Source: JBDHDH01 sp039591615
GTDB lineage: Bacteria > Gemmatimonadota > Gemmatimonadetes > Gemmatimonadales > GWC2-71-9
Direction: 5' to 3'
DNA length: 64,000 nucleotides
NCBI GenBank assembly: GCA_039591615.1
Contig: JBDHDH010000004.1
Span: 8,775-72,774, forward strand
Shown here: piece after piece, positions 27,378 to 36,222 of the stretch
Layout: every line of letters starts with the position of its first letter
Numbering within the stretch: position 1 is the stretch's first letter
The notes under the pieces: model-generated
What the model was told of the DNA's origin: nothing
The model's database searches: none
The model's input: the letters and a program-made list of their open reading frames with translations, nothing else
Made by a program: the position numbers and the translations under genes

Positions 27378-27800
27378 GAGTGGCTCCTGGTGATCTCGGC
27401 ACGAGCCGAGCGCCGAAGCGGTGAGCAGCTGCGGCCTGAGCTGAAAAGGCCGGGTGAGCGTTCCGCATCCTGAGCGAGGTGCTAGGCCTTTCGGGCCCTA
27501 CCACTCGCCACGCCTCGAATGGTCCTCACGCTCGACAGCAGGTACCCGCCTGGGCGGGCGCAATCTCAACCGCTGCCTTTCCCTAAGAGGAGCGTGCCGA
27601 GGGCAAGAGGTACCGTCAAGAGCCTATCCAGACTCTGAAGCGCCTTTCACGACCGTTTTGGAAATGGCCCCGGGCGATGTCACGAGAATGGACGAGGACG
27701 TGGTATCTTTGGGGCTCGGGAACGAGGCAGGATCGCGTGGCGCGGAGGAGTGGGCCGTGATCGCGCACCGAAACGCGAACCGTGACGGAGGTTTTGTTTG
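27378..27800. promoter_or_regulatory. 423-bp divergent region with several stable hairpins
   Basis: No gene that I can support. The part nearest the PLP gene (27395-27600) holds a chain of hairpins described separately. The part nearest trxC holds a TATCTT box (27704-27709, plus strand) preceded by GG, about 90 nt before the trxC start. Confidence 0.5.
27395..27596 (-). ncRNA. Candidate structured leader RNA of the Cys/Met PLP gene
   Basis: Minus-strand 5' region with a series of stems. CTCGGC/GCCGAG (27395-27400/27405-27410) lies just above the ribosome site. GGCC/GGCC is at 27433-27436/27448-27451. A long imperfect hairpin spans 27474-27508 (GCGAG... closing on CTCGC). An outer 7-bp stem (27527-27533 with 27590-27596) encloses CAGC/GCTG and CCCGC/GCGGG. 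I compared it by eye with SAM-I, SAM-IV, SAH, cobalamin and T-box patterns and found no match. It could be an unknown riboswitch, an attenuator or only GC-rich folding. Confidence 0.3.
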
Positions 27801-28223
27801 ATGGCGAAAGCGACGCTGGCATGCCAATTCTGTGGCATTCTGAACAAGGTCGATCTCACACGACACAGCCACCAGCCGAAATGCGCCGAATGCGGAAAGC
27901 CGTTCCTGCTGGATCGACCGGTCAAGGTGGACGAGGAACACTTCGATACGACGGTGCTCAGGGCGGAGGTGCCGGTCCTCGTCGACTTCTACGCCGATTG
28001 GTGCGGGCCCTGCCGGATCATGGCGCCGGTGCTTGATGAGATTGCGCGGGACAACGCCGGTCGGTTGCTGGTAGCCAAAGTGGACACCGACCGCTCTCCC
28101 AAGATCAGCCAGCGCTACAACATTCGCTCGATTCCCTTCTTCGGGCGGTTCGAGAAGGGTGAGTTGGTCAGCACGGCCACTGGAGCCGTGGGCCGGAATG
28201 GGTTGAAGGATTTGGCAGCGTAG
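27801..28223 (+). CDS. trxC: Thioredoxin 2 (zinc-ribbon thioredoxin)
   Basis: Disulfide reductase of 140 residues. An N-terminal zinc ribbon with CQFC (8-11) and CAEC (28-31) is followed by a thioredoxin domain with the active site WCGPC (about 66-70) and the cis-Pro in IRSIPFF. This layout and length match E. coli TrxC. ATG 27801 is 10 nt after GGAGG; a TTG one codon earlier (27798) is also possible. Upstream TATCTT may be the -10 box. Confidence 0.93.
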   Translation: MAKATLACQFCGILNKVDLTRHSHQPKCAECGKPFLLDRPVKVDEEHFDTTVLRAEVPVLVDFYADWCGPCRIMAPVLDEIARDNAGRLLVAKVDTDRSPKISQRYNIRSIPFFGRFEKGELVSTATGAVGRNGLKDLAA

Positions 28224-28249
28224 AAGGACGGCCGCCCGCATGGTGGATA

Positions 28250-28262
28250 GGGAGGTTCTCCC
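28250..28262. terminator. Hairpin between converging genes
   Basis: GGGAG-GTT-CTCCC, extended on both sides by weaker GAT/ATC pairing, in the gap between trxC (plus) and the class V aminotransferase gene (minus). Position fits a shared terminator. Confidence 0.5.
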
Positions 28263-28297
28263 TCATCTAGACCACTCGAGTGACACCGTCGGCGCCC

Positions 28298-29590
28298 TTA
28301 CACCGGAACGCCTGTCCGGATCACCTCCTCCATCACCTCGGCGAATCGATCGACCTCCTCCAAAGTGGTATAGACATTCGGCGTCACCCGGATGCCGGTA
28401 CAGGCAGGATGATTGATGGGCGTGACGATGATGCGCCGGGTCTTCCAGAGATGCTCCACGATCTTGCCTGGCTCAATCCCTCCCACCGCGACGTTCGCCA
28501 GGCCACAGGACATGGCAGGGTCGAAGCTCGTATGGAGCTTCACTCCTGGCTGTCCGTCAAGGCGTTTCATCCAACGGTCCCGAAGAAACCGAAGTCGAGC
28601 TGCTTTCCGTTCCGAGCCGATGCCGTCGTGGAACGTGAGGGCCTCGGCGATGGCGTTGTGGTTTGCGGCTGGATGTGTTCCGATCTCCTCGAACTTGCGG
28701 ATGTCTCCCGTCATGGCGTCGGGCGCGGCCATCATCGGCCAAAGACCCTCGATCTTCTCTTTTCGCACATAGAGAAACCCCGTTCCGTGCGGCGCAAGCA
28801 GCCACTTGTGGAGGGACGTTCCGTAGTAGTCACAGTCCAGATCCGCATGCTTGAACGGGAAATGGCCAAAGGCGTGCGCACCGTCCACAATCGCTTCGAT
28901 TCCACGTGACCGCGCCAGCTGGCAGATCTCCTTCACGGGGAAGATCTGGCCCGTGAGATTGGTGATGTGACAAAAAAGGATGACTCGAGTGCGCGGGGTG
29001 ATGGCGCGCTCGAACCGATCAACCAGATCCAGCATGCTCGACGGAGGCGTGGGAAACGGAATCTTCGTGAGGACAATCCCATCCCGCCGAACGCGTTGAT
29101 CCCACGTCGTCAACATCCGCGGGTAGTCCTGCTCGGTGGTGAGTACCTCGTCCCCGCGACGAAGATCGAGCCCAAGCTGGCAGATCTCGAGCGCCTCGCT
29201 GGCGTTCCGGGTGATGGCCATCTCCTCCGCATCGCATCCGAAGGCACGCGCCAGTCGCTGCCGCACGCTCTCAATCTGCGGTTCCAGCACCTGCCACATC
29301 GTGTACACCGGTGCCTGGTTCGAGAACTCGAGGTACCGTCGCATGGCATCCTGGACGACCTTGGGACTCGGGCACACTCCACCGTTGTTGAGATTCACGA
29401 TGCTCCGGTCGACGGTGAAGGCCTCTTGAATCTCCCGCCAAAAATCCTCGTCGGTGGCGATCTCCTCCGGTGACCGCGAGGAGAGGAGCGCGCTCGCGGA
29501 GAATATCCGCTCGAGGCCGTCATCCCTGAGCGATGGGAGCGCTACGGCCGATCCGAAAACCGAACGAACGAAATGGCGACGTGTGATCAC
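28298..29590 (-). CDS. Tat-exported class V aminotransferase-like PLP enzyme
   Basis: PLP fold-type I protein of 430 residues, related to isopenicillin N epimerase/cysteine-desulfurase-like class V enzymes. The GTG at 29590 (AGGAG six bases before) begins a twin-arginine signal, ITRRHFVRSVFGSAVALPS. The PLP Lys lies in GTSLHKWLLAPHGTGF, and NASEAL and VDGAHAFGHF supply the phosphate and pyridine contacts. Such exported PLP enzymes recur in this type of genome, but their substrate is unknown. Confidence 0.88.
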   Translation of the reverse strand: MITRRHFVRSVFGSAVALPSLRDDGLERIFSASALLSSRSPEEIATDEDFWREIQEAFTVDRSIVNLNNGGVCPSPKVVQDAMRRYLEFSNQAPVYTMWQVLEPQIESVRQRLARAFGCDAEEMAITRNASEALEICQLGLDLRRGDEVLTTEQDYPRMLTTWDQRVRRDGIVLTKIPFPTPPSSMLDLVDRFERAITPRTRVILFCHITNLTGQIFPVKEICQLARSRGIEAIVDGAHAFGHFPFKHADLDCDYYGTSLHKWLLAPHGTGFLYVRKEKIEGLWPMMAAPDAMTGDIRKFEEIGTHPAANHNAIAEALTFHDGIGSERKAARLRFLRDRWMKRLDGQPGVKLHTSFDPAMSCGLANVAVGGIEPGKIVEHLWKTRRIIVTPINHPACTGIRVTPNVYTTLEEVDRFAEVMEEVIRTGVPV

Positions 29591-29625
29591 AGGACGCTCC
29601 TGCGAGAGGTGCCTGGCCCAGAACC

Positions 29626-29694
29626 CAATGCTCAATGTTCAATGCTGAATCTCCAATGTCCAATGTCAAATGCCCAACGCCGGATGCCGGATAG
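29626..29694. repeat. Degenerate heptanucleotide tandem repeat (CAATGYY)n
   Basis: About ten consecutive 7-bp units in perfect register: CAATGCT, CAATGTT, CAATGCT, GAATCTC, CAATGTC, CAATGTC, AAATGCC, CAACGCC, GGATGCC, GGATAG. It fills most of the gap between the PLP enzyme and the SURF1 gene and degrades towards its right end. No coding role seen. Confidence 0.85.
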
Positions 29695-29706
29695 AGCGTT
29701 GAGTTT

Positions 29707-30405
29707 TCAGCCGTCTCGCCGGTCCCGCCACACGAGCGCCACGGAGCCGACCACGGCAATCATCGCGAAGGCGAGCCACTGGATGGCGTAAGAGAGATGG
29801 GGACCGTCTGACAACTCGGGCACGGGGATGAGCCGTAATCCTGCGGGAGCCGATTCAGATTCGCCCGTGCGACGCAGGACGAGATCGAAGACGGGGTAGG
29901 GATACGCCACGCGCAAGGCACTCGGCATTGCCCGCCGCACGTAGCGGGGCCAGGCCGAGTCGGATGCCAACGTGAACCCGTTCGGCGGACCGCCATGCAG
30001 TAACACCCCAACCACCCGCGCAGCCCTCCGTTCGCCATAGCTCCGGAGGTCCACGGAACGGCCGTCTGGTGATGGTACCCACCCCCGCTCGACCAGGAAG
30101 GAGGATCCGTCGGCGAGCCTGAGCGGTGTGACGACATGGACGCCGGGCACACCGCGCATGCTTCGTCCCACCACGACGACCTGACGGGCGAAATCGAACC
30201 GGCCTTCGACGACGGCGCGGCGGAACGAGAGCGAGGAGTCGAGATGACGGTGAACGCCGACTTCGAGGGGACGGAGTGCGAGACGTGCCGCACGCTCGGC
30301 GTTGAGGGCTCGCCGCTCCTCGAGGCGCCGGAGTTGCCATAACCCGAGACGGACGCAGACGACGGCGGTGATGAGCGCCACGACCAGGAGGCCGTACCGT
30401 CTCAC
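29707..30405 (-). CDS. SURF1-family cytochrome c oxidase assembly protein
   Basis: Inner-membrane assembly factor for haem a-containing oxidases, 232 residues. It has two membrane helices at the ends (about 5-22 and 205-224) around a periplasmic domain, the N-terminal LGLWQLRRLEERR motif, and a C-terminal YAIQWLAFA helix, as in the family. Start overlaps the rpiA stop by 4 bp (ATGA), so the two are co-translated although functionally unrelated. No oxidase genes are in the window. Confidence 0.9.
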   Translation of the reverse strand: MRRYGLLVVALITAVVCVRLGLWQLRRLEERRALNAERAARLALRPLEVGVHRHLDSSLSFRRAVVEGRFDFARQVVVVGRSMRGVPGVHVVTPLRLADGSSFLVERGWVPSPDGRSVDLRSYGERRAARVVGVLLHGGPPNGFTLASDSAWPRYVRRAMPSALRVAYPYPVFDLVLRRTGESESAPAGLRLIPVPELSDGPHLSYAIQWLAFAMIAVVGSVALVWRDRRDG

Positions 30406-31082
30406 GCGGTGGTGCCCCGGCCGACGATCACCTCGGGAGACAGGTCCAGAAAGAGGCCGGTCTCGACCACACCGGGGCGCCCTCGCAGTGCGCGATCCAC
30501 TTCATGTGGGTCCCGGATTCCCTCTGGGAAGCGACAATCGAGGATGAAGTGGTCTCCGTCCGTGCGAAACGGCTCCTTCCCCTCTACAGTCCGGATTATG
30601 GGCTCGCCGCCAAGCTCCCGAACCGTGTCGCAATGGAGGCCCCACCCGAACGGTACCACCTCCACCGGGACGGCGTAACGCACCCCGAGTCGCTCGACGA
30701 GCTTCGACTCGTCCACAACGATCACGTACTGCTCGCTTGCGCTGGCGACGATCTTCTCCCACAACAGGGCCCCACCGTGCCCCTTGATGAGGTTTCCCCC
30801 TCCGTCCACCTCATCGGCCCCGTCAATGGTGAGATCGATCTTGGGGTAACCATCAAGCGTTCCCAGCGGGATGTCGAGCAGCCGCGCAAATTCTTCCGTC
30901 CGACGCGACGTGGACACTCCCATGATGTCGCGGAGTTCGCCGGCCCTGATCCTTCGCCCGATGGCGGACACGGCGAGCTCGGCCGTCGAGCCCGTCCCGA
31001 GGCCCACGACCATGCCCGACCGAACCAGACGAGCCGCCCTCTCGGCGGCGTCACGTTTCTGGGCACCCCGCGAGTCACTCAC
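30402..31082 (-). CDS. rpiA: Ribose-5-phosphate isomerase A
   Basis: Interconverts ribose 5-phosphate and ribulose 5-phosphate in the pentose phosphate pathway. The 226 residues contain GLGTGSTAELAV (about 27-38), DLTIDGADEVDGGGNLIKGHG (about 83-103; the catalytic acid and Lys lie here) and VVDESKLVERLG (about 122-133). It lies 51 bp after tkt, another gene of the same pathway, and overlaps the SURF1 gene. Confidence 0.96.
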   Translation of the reverse strand: MSDSRGAQKRDAAERAARLVRSGMVVGLGTGSTAELAVSAIGRRIRAGELRDIMGVSTSRRTEEFARLLDIPLGTLDGYPKIDLTIDGADEVDGGGNLIKGHGGALLWEKIVASASEQYVIVVDESKLVERLGVRYAVPVEVVPFGWGLHCDTVRELGGEPIIRTVEGKEPFRTDGDHFILDCRFPEGIRDPHEVDRALRGRPGVVETGLFLDLSPEVIVGRGTTA

Positions 31083-31133
31083 GGACGAACGAGCTCCGAG
31101 GGGAACCTGCGTTGGAGGGCGTCGCGGAGCAGG

Positions 31134-33164
31134 TCACCGCGCGAGGAGGTTGCGAGCCCGTGCGGCCACGTTTTCGGGCGTGAAGCCATACGCCTCGAAG
31201 ATCTTCTGATACGGCGCGGAAGCTCCGAAACGATCAACCCCGATGACTTCCCCGCGATCTCCGACGATCCGATGCCACGAGAGGGTGTGGCCTGTTTCGA
31301 CGGCGAGGCGCCACGGTACCGAGGGGGGTAAGACTTCGTCCCGGTAGCTCTCCGGCTGGGCCGCGAAGATCTCGAGACTGGGCATGCTCACGACGCGCGC
31401 CCGCACGCCGTCTCTCGCCAAGAGCGCTCGGGCCACCTCCACGAGACCGACCTCCGAGCCGCTGGCGATGAGGATGACGTCCGGCTTGCCATTGGGGACA
31501 TCGGCGAGCACGTATCCCCCCCGCTCGAGCCCCGAGGCGCCAGCGAGGGTCTCGCGGTCCACCGGCAGGACCTTTTGCCGAGTCAGAGAGAGCACCACCG
31601 GCCCCCCGTGATGCTCGATCGCCACCCGCCACGCTTCCGCTGTTTCCGCCGCGTCCGCCGGCCGAATGACGGTGAGGTTGGGAACGGCTCGAAGAGCGGC
31701 CAGCATCTCGATCGGCTGATGCGTGGGACCATCTTCGCCGAGTCCGATGGAATCGTGGGTGAAGACGTAAATGACCTTGATCCCCATGAGCGCCGCAAGC
31801 CGAATGGGCGGACGCATGTAATCGCTGAACACCAGGAAGGTGGCGCCATATGGTATGAAGCCCCCGTGCAGTCGCATGCCGTTGAGGATCGACCCCATCC
31901 CGTGCTCCCGAATCCCGAAGTACATGTTGCGCCCGCCCAAGTTTCCCGGGCCGAGCGGCTCTTCACCCTTGATGAGCGTCTTGTTGGACTCGTGCAGATC
32001 GGCCGAGCCCCCCACGAGCTCGGGGAGCTTCGAGGCGACGGCATTCAGCACCTTCTCTGACGCCGACCGCGTCGCCATCTGCGCATCATCACGCCCGAAC
32101 GCAGGTATCGCCTGGCGCCATGCCGTGGGCAACTCACCCCGCAGTCGGCGATCCAACTCCCGGGCGAGCTCAGGATGGGCCTTGGCGTACTCCTCGCGAA
32201 CTCGGTCCGATTCCGCCTGGAGCCCCGATCCCCGCTCCCCACAGCGCCGCCACTCCAGCAGCGCGTCGTCGGGAACAGTGAAGGGCTCTCTGTGCGGCCA
32301 CCCCAGGTTTTCCTTGGTGAGCTCGATCTCGTCCTCGCCGAGGGGTGCGCCGTGCGCGGACGCGGTATCCTGCTTGTTGGGGCTTCCGAAGGCGATGTGG
32401 GTCCGGACAACGATCAGCGAAGGCCGGTCCGCGTCCGCTTTGGCGATTCCGATCGCTTTGTCAATGGCAGCCAAGTCGTTCCCGTCCTCCACCCGCTGCA
32501 CGTGCCAACCGTACGCGGTGAATCGTTGAGCCGTGTCATCGGTGAAGGTGAGGGCCGTGTCACCGTCGATGGTGATGTGGTTGTCGTCGTAGAAGCCAAT
32601 CAGCTTCCCGAGGCGCAGGTGCCCTGCCAGCGATGCCACCTCATGCGACACGCCTTCCATAACATCACCGTCGCTGGCGACGAAGTACGTGCGGTGGGTG
32701 ATCACTTCATGGTCTGGCCGGTTGAAGCGAGCAGCGAGGTGCGCCTGAGCGATGGCCATCCCGACGGCGTTTCCGAGGCCCTGACCGAGGGGACCCGTCG
32801 TCGTCTCCACACCCGGCGTCAAACCATGCTCGGGATGCCCAGGAGTCCTGCTCGCCCACTGCCGAAAGTCTTTGATCTCCTCCAGCCGGAGGTCATACCC
32901 CGTGAGGTAGAGGAGGCTGTAGAGCAGCATGGATGCGTGTCCGCAGGAGAGCACAAAGCGGTCGCGATCGATCCAGGTCGGGTCTGCGGGGTTGTGACGG
33001 AGGTGTTTGGTCCAGAGCACGTAACACAGCGGTGCCAGCGCCATCGGCGTCCCCGGGTGGCCGGAATTCGCCCGCTGCACCGCGTCCATGGCGAGCGTCC
33101 GAACGGTATTGATGCAGAGTTGGTCGAGCTCCGTCGAGCTCGTCACGACTGCGTCATGCGTCAC
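31134..33164 (-). CDS. tkt: Transketolase
   Basis: Thiamine diphosphate enzyme transferring two-carbon units in the pentose phosphate or Calvin pathway. The 676 residues are the normal length. GHPGTPMALAPLCYVLW opens the protein, and the ThDP/metal motif is SDGDVMEGVSHE...YDDNHITIDG (about 165-205). FTHDSIGLGEDGPTHQP supplies His and Glu residues of the second domain, with a C-terminal regulatory domain at the end. The GTG at 33164 is preceded by GAGGAGG at good spacing. Forms an operon with rpiA. Confidence 0.97.
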   Translation of the reverse strand: MTHDAVVTSSTELDQLCINTVRTLAMDAVQRANSGHPGTPMALAPLCYVLWTKHLRHNPADPTWIDRDRFVLSCGHASMLLYSLLYLTGYDLRLEEIKDFRQWASRTPGHPEHGLTPGVETTTGPLGQGLGNAVGMAIAQAHLAARFNRPDHEVITHRTYFVASDGDVMEGVSHEVASLAGHLRLGKLIGFYDDNHITIDGDTALTFTDDTAQRFTAYGWHVQRVEDGNDLAAIDKAIGIAKADADRPSLIVVRTHIAFGSPNKQDTASAHGAPLGEDEIELTKENLGWPHREPFTVPDDALLEWRRCGERGSGLQAESDRVREEYAKAHPELARELDRRLRGELPTAWRQAIPAFGRDDAQMATRSASEKVLNAVASKLPELVGGSADLHESNKTLIKGEEPLGPGNLGGRNMYFGIREHGMGSILNGMRLHGGFIPYGATFLVFSDYMRPPIRLAALMGIKVIYVFTHDSIGLGEDGPTHQPIEMLAALRAVPNLTVIRPADAAETAEAWRVAIEHHGGPVVLSLTRQKVLPVDRETLAGASGLERGGYVLADVPNGKPDVILIASGSEVGLVEVARALLARDGVRARVVSMPSLEIFAAQPESYRDEVLPPSVPWRLAVETGHTLSWHRIVGDRGEVIGVDRFGASAPYQKIFEAYGFTPENVAARARNLLAR

Positions 33165-33388
33165 GACGTCCTCCTCGTCGCCTCGGTAGGTGCAGAAAAA
33201 CGGACGAGCCGATTCGGCCGGTGGCCCTCCTGTCGACTTCGCCGTGGAGGCGGCGTCAAGCGGTCACCAGCGACCACCCGGAGGCTGCCTATCGGCTCAA
33301 CTCGCCACTGATTGTACACGGAGGAGCGGAGGGATGCTACGGAGGATCGCGCCTGCCGTTGCGCAGCGCGGTCATTATCTTTGATCCC
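33165..33388. promoter_or_regulatory. Divergent tkt/acnA promoter region
   Basis: 224 bp. On the plus strand a TATCTT box (33376-33381) lies only 7 nt before the acnA ATG. On the minus strand a TACAAT box near 33312-33317 could serve tkt. No gene seen. Confidence 0.5.
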
Positions 33389-36166
33389 ATGACCACCCCA
33401 TTCAACGCTCGCGCCCATCTCGAGCTCCCCGAAGGCACAACCACGATCTTCCGGCTGGACGCCCTGAGCGAAGCGGGGCTCGTGGATATCGACACGCTCC
33501 CATTCTCGATCCGGGTCCTCCTCGAGAACGTGCTGCGCCACGCGGGGGCCGGGCTGGTAACGGAGGATCACGTCGCCGCCGTCGCCCATTGGGCGCCCGA
33601 GCCGGACCGGAGCGTGGACGTCCCCTTCATGCCGGGCCGCGTGGTCTTGCAGGACTTCACGGGAGTCCCCGCCGTGGTCGACCTCGCAGCCATGCGCGAT
33701 GCCATCGTGGGCCTTGGGGGCGATGCTCAACAGATCAATCCCCTCGTGCCCACGGACCTCGTCATCGACCACTCCGTCCAGGTGGACTTCTTCGGCACGC
33801 CGATGGCATTTCGGCTGAACGTCGAGAAGGAGATGGCGCGGAACAGCGAGCGATACGCACTGCTGCGCTGGGCCCAGCAAGCGTTCCACGGCTTCCGAGT
33901 GGTACCTCCGGGGACCGGCATCGTGCACCAGGTGAACCTGGAATATCTCGCAAGCGTGGTGCGCGTGGCCGAGCACCTCGGCGAGCGCGTCGCCTTCCCC
34001 GACACGCTGGTCGGCACTGATTCCCATACGACGATGATCAACGGGTTGGGAGTCATGGGCTGGGGCGTTGGCGGGATCGAGGCCGAGGCCGTGATGTTGG
34101 GCCAGCCATACTTCATGCAGTTGCCGGACGTCGTCGGCGTGAAGCTCACGGGACGGCTCCCGGAGGGAGCCACGGCGACGGATCTGGTCCTCGTCGTCAC
34201 CCAGATGCTCCGAAAGTTCGGTGTGGTCGGACGGTTCGTGGAGTTCTTCGGCCCCGGCATGAGCAGCCTCGGTCTCGCAGACCGGGCGACCATCGCCAAC
34301 ATGTCGCCGGAGTACGGCGCCACGATGGGCTTCTTTCCAGTGGACCTCGAAACACTGCGATACCTCGAGCGCACGGGTCGGCCGACCGAGGTGATCGAGC
34401 GAGTCGAGCGCTACTGCAAGGAGCAGCAGCTCTTTCACAGCGAGACCGGCCCCGACCCTGACTACTCGACACTCCTGGAGCTCGACCTCGGCACGATCAA
34501 GCCCTCGCTGGCCGGGCCTCGCCGCCCCCAGGATCGAGTGCCGCTCACCGAGATCACGGCATCCTTCCGGCAGGTGCTGCCCAACCTCATCCCCAGCGGC
34601 GCCAGGCGAGGAGCACCCGAACGAGACAGCGCCAGATGGGCTGGGGAAGGCGGGCAGTCGCCTGCGACGGCCGTTGCCGTGACCGGTGATATCGCCGCGG
34701 TCTGCGACGTGGAATACGAGGGTAGCCGTTTCGACCTGCGGGACGGGTCGGTGGTCATTGCCGCCATCACCAGCTGTACCAACACGTCGAACCCGTCGGT
34801 GATGATCGGTGCTGGCCTGGTGGCCCGAAACGCGCGGGCGCGAGGCCTGGATCGCAAGCCCTGGGTCAAGACGAGCATGGCCCCCGGGTCCAAGGTGGTC
34901 ACCGATTACCTGAACGAGTCTGGCGTCATGGACGACCTCGAAGCCCTGGGGTTCCACGTCGTCGGATACGGATGCACCACCTGCATCGGAAACAGTGGGC
35001 CGCTCGCAGAGCCCATCGCCCGTGCCATCAGCGACCACGAGCTCGTGGCGGTAGCCGTCCTCTCCGGGAACCGAAACTTCGAGGCTCGCATCCATCCGCT
35101 GGTGCGCGCGAACTATCTGGCATCCCCGATGCTCGTCGTGGCGTACGCCATCGCCGGCAGGATCGACCTGGACCTCACGAAGGAGCCCCTGGGAACGGAT
35201 CCAGACGGCGAGCCCGTTCATCTGAGAGACATCTGGCCGAGCGCGGAAGAGATCAATGCCGAAGTCGCGCGCACACTGAAGCCGGCCATGTTCCGCAAGG
35301 AATACGCGGCGGTGTTCGAGGGTGACGCAGACTGGCAGCGGCTCGAAGTCCCCGAGGCGGCTGGTGGTCGCTATGGTTGGCGCGATGACTCCACGTACGT
35401 GCGCGAGCCCCCTTTCTTCACGGGCATGGAGTCTGAACCCGCAGCGGCCGAGAACATTGAGGGGGCCCGGGTGCTGGTGTGGCTTGGTGACTCAGTCACG
35501 ACAGACCACATCTCCCCGGCCGGGGCGATCCCGAAAGACAGCCCCGCCGGCCGGTGGCTCATCGAGTGGGCCGTCAAGCCGGTCGATTTCAACACGTTCG
35601 GTTCCCGCCGCGGCAATCACGAAGTGATGATGCGGGGGACGTTCGGAAACATCCGGATCAAGAACAAGCTGGTCGAGGGCAAGGAGGGAAACTGGACGGC
35701 CCACCTCCCGGCCGGCGAGGAAATGAGCATCTACGACGCGGCTATGCGCTATCTCGAGGAGGGCATGCCACTCGTGGTCGTGGCCGGGAAGGAGTACGGC
35801 TCCGGCAGTTCGCGAGACTGGGCTGCGAAGGGCACCGCCCTCCTGGGCGTACGCGCGGTGATCGCGGAAAGCTACGAGCGGATTCACCGCAGCAATCTCA
35901 TCGGTATGGGCGTGCTGCCGCTCCAGTTTCAGCGGGGGCAGAACGCCGACGGCCTCGGGTTGAACGGCCGCGAGACCTACGACATCACCGGGATCGACGA
36001 TGCGAAGCTGGCCCCTGCCTCGACGGCGCATGTCACGGCACATGGGGAGAGCGGCGACACGGTGGAGTTCGATGCGGTCGTGCGTCTCGACACGGCCATC
36101 GACGTCGAGTACTACAAGCACGGTGGGATCCTGCGTTACGTGTTGCGACAGCTTGCGAAACGGTAG
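33389..36166 (+). CDS. acnA: Aconitate hydratase A
   Basis: 4Fe-4S enzyme of the TCA cycle converting citrate to isocitrate. In 925 residues the three cluster cysteines lie in TSCTNTSNP (about 458-466) and GYGCTTCIGNSG (about 528-539). LVGTDSHTTMINGLGVMGWG and the swivel-domain motif YGSGSSRDWAAKG are also present. A frame open further upstream was not used because this ATG carries the MTTPFNARAHLELPEG start expected for the family. The TATCTT box 7 nt before the ATG suggests a leaderless message. Confidence 0.97.
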   Translation: MTTPFNARAHLELPEGTTTIFRLDALSEAGLVDIDTLPFSIRVLLENVLRHAGAGLVTEDHVAAVAHWAPEPDRSVDVPFMPGRVVLQDFTGVPAVVDLAAMRDAIVGLGGDAQQINPLVPTDLVIDHSVQVDFFGTPMAFRLNVEKEMARNSERYALLRWAQQAFHGFRVVPPGTGIVHQVNLEYLASVVRVAEHLGERVAFPDTLVGTDSHTTMINGLGVMGWGVGGIEAEAVMLGQPYFMQLPDVVGVKLTGRLPEGATATDLVLVVTQMLRKFGVVGRFVEFFGPGMSSLGLADRATIANMSPEYGATMGFFPVDLETLRYLERTGRPTEVIERVERYCKEQQLFHSETGPDPDYSTLLELDLGTIKPSLAGPRRPQDRVPLTEITASFRQVLPNLIPSGARRGAPERDSARWAGEGGQSPATAVAVTGDIAAVCDVEYEGSRFDLRDGSVVIAAITSCTNTSNPSVMIGAGLVARNARARGLDRKPWVKTSMAPGSKVVTDYLNESGVMDDLEALGFHVVGYGCTTCIGNSGPLAEPIARAISDHELVAVAVLSGNRNFEARIHPLVRANYLASPMLVVAYAIAGRIDLDLTKEPLGTDPDGEPVHLRDIWPSAEEINAEVARTLKPAMFRKEYAAVFEGDADWQRLEVPEAAGGRYGWRDDSTYVREPPFFTGMESEPAAAENIEGARVLVWLGDSVTTDHISPAGAIPKDSPAGRWLIEWAVKPVDFNTFGSRRGNHEVMMRGTFGNIRIKNKLVEGKEGNWTAHLPAGEEMSIYDAAMRYLEEGMPLVVVAGKEYGSGSSRDWAAKGTALLGVRAVIAESYERIHRSNLIGMGVLPLQFQRGQNADGLGLNGRETYDITGIDDAKLAPASTAHVTAHGESGDTVEFDAVVRLDTAIDVEYYKHGGILRYVLRQLAKR

Positions 36167-36174
36167 ACAGCAGA

Positions 36175-36214
36175 GGGACGGGCGGTCGAGGGCGTGTTAG
36201 TGACCTCGCGTCCC
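36175..36214. terminator. Bipartite hairpin between converging acnA and patatin genes
   Basis: GGGACG (36175-36180) pairs with CGTCCC (36209-36214), and CGAGG (36187-36191) pairs with CCTCG (36204-36208), giving a stacked stem with a one-sided bulge. It fills most of the 56-bp convergent gap. Confidence 0.55.
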
Positions 36215-36222
36215 CCCGAACG

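Noticed and set aside
27378..27640. SAM-I, SAM-IV, SAH, cobalamin or T-box element
   Set aside because: The AGAGxGGxGGAGGGA/GGCAACC core, the B12 box with its partner elements, and the TGGNACCGCG T-box are all missing; only general hairpins are seen.
27454..27801. Open frame of about 115 codons upstream of trxC
   Set aside because: Composition and low-complexity sequence are not protein-like, it overlaps the structured leader, and no ribosome site precedes it.
29626..29694. CRISPR array
   Set aside because: Units are only 7 bp with no spacers and there are no cas genes nearby.
33161..35221. Long open frame antisense to acnA (and similar long antisense frames at 903-2462 and 17294-18700)
   Set aside because: These are the third-position GC shadow of real genes; their protein sequences show no family motif.
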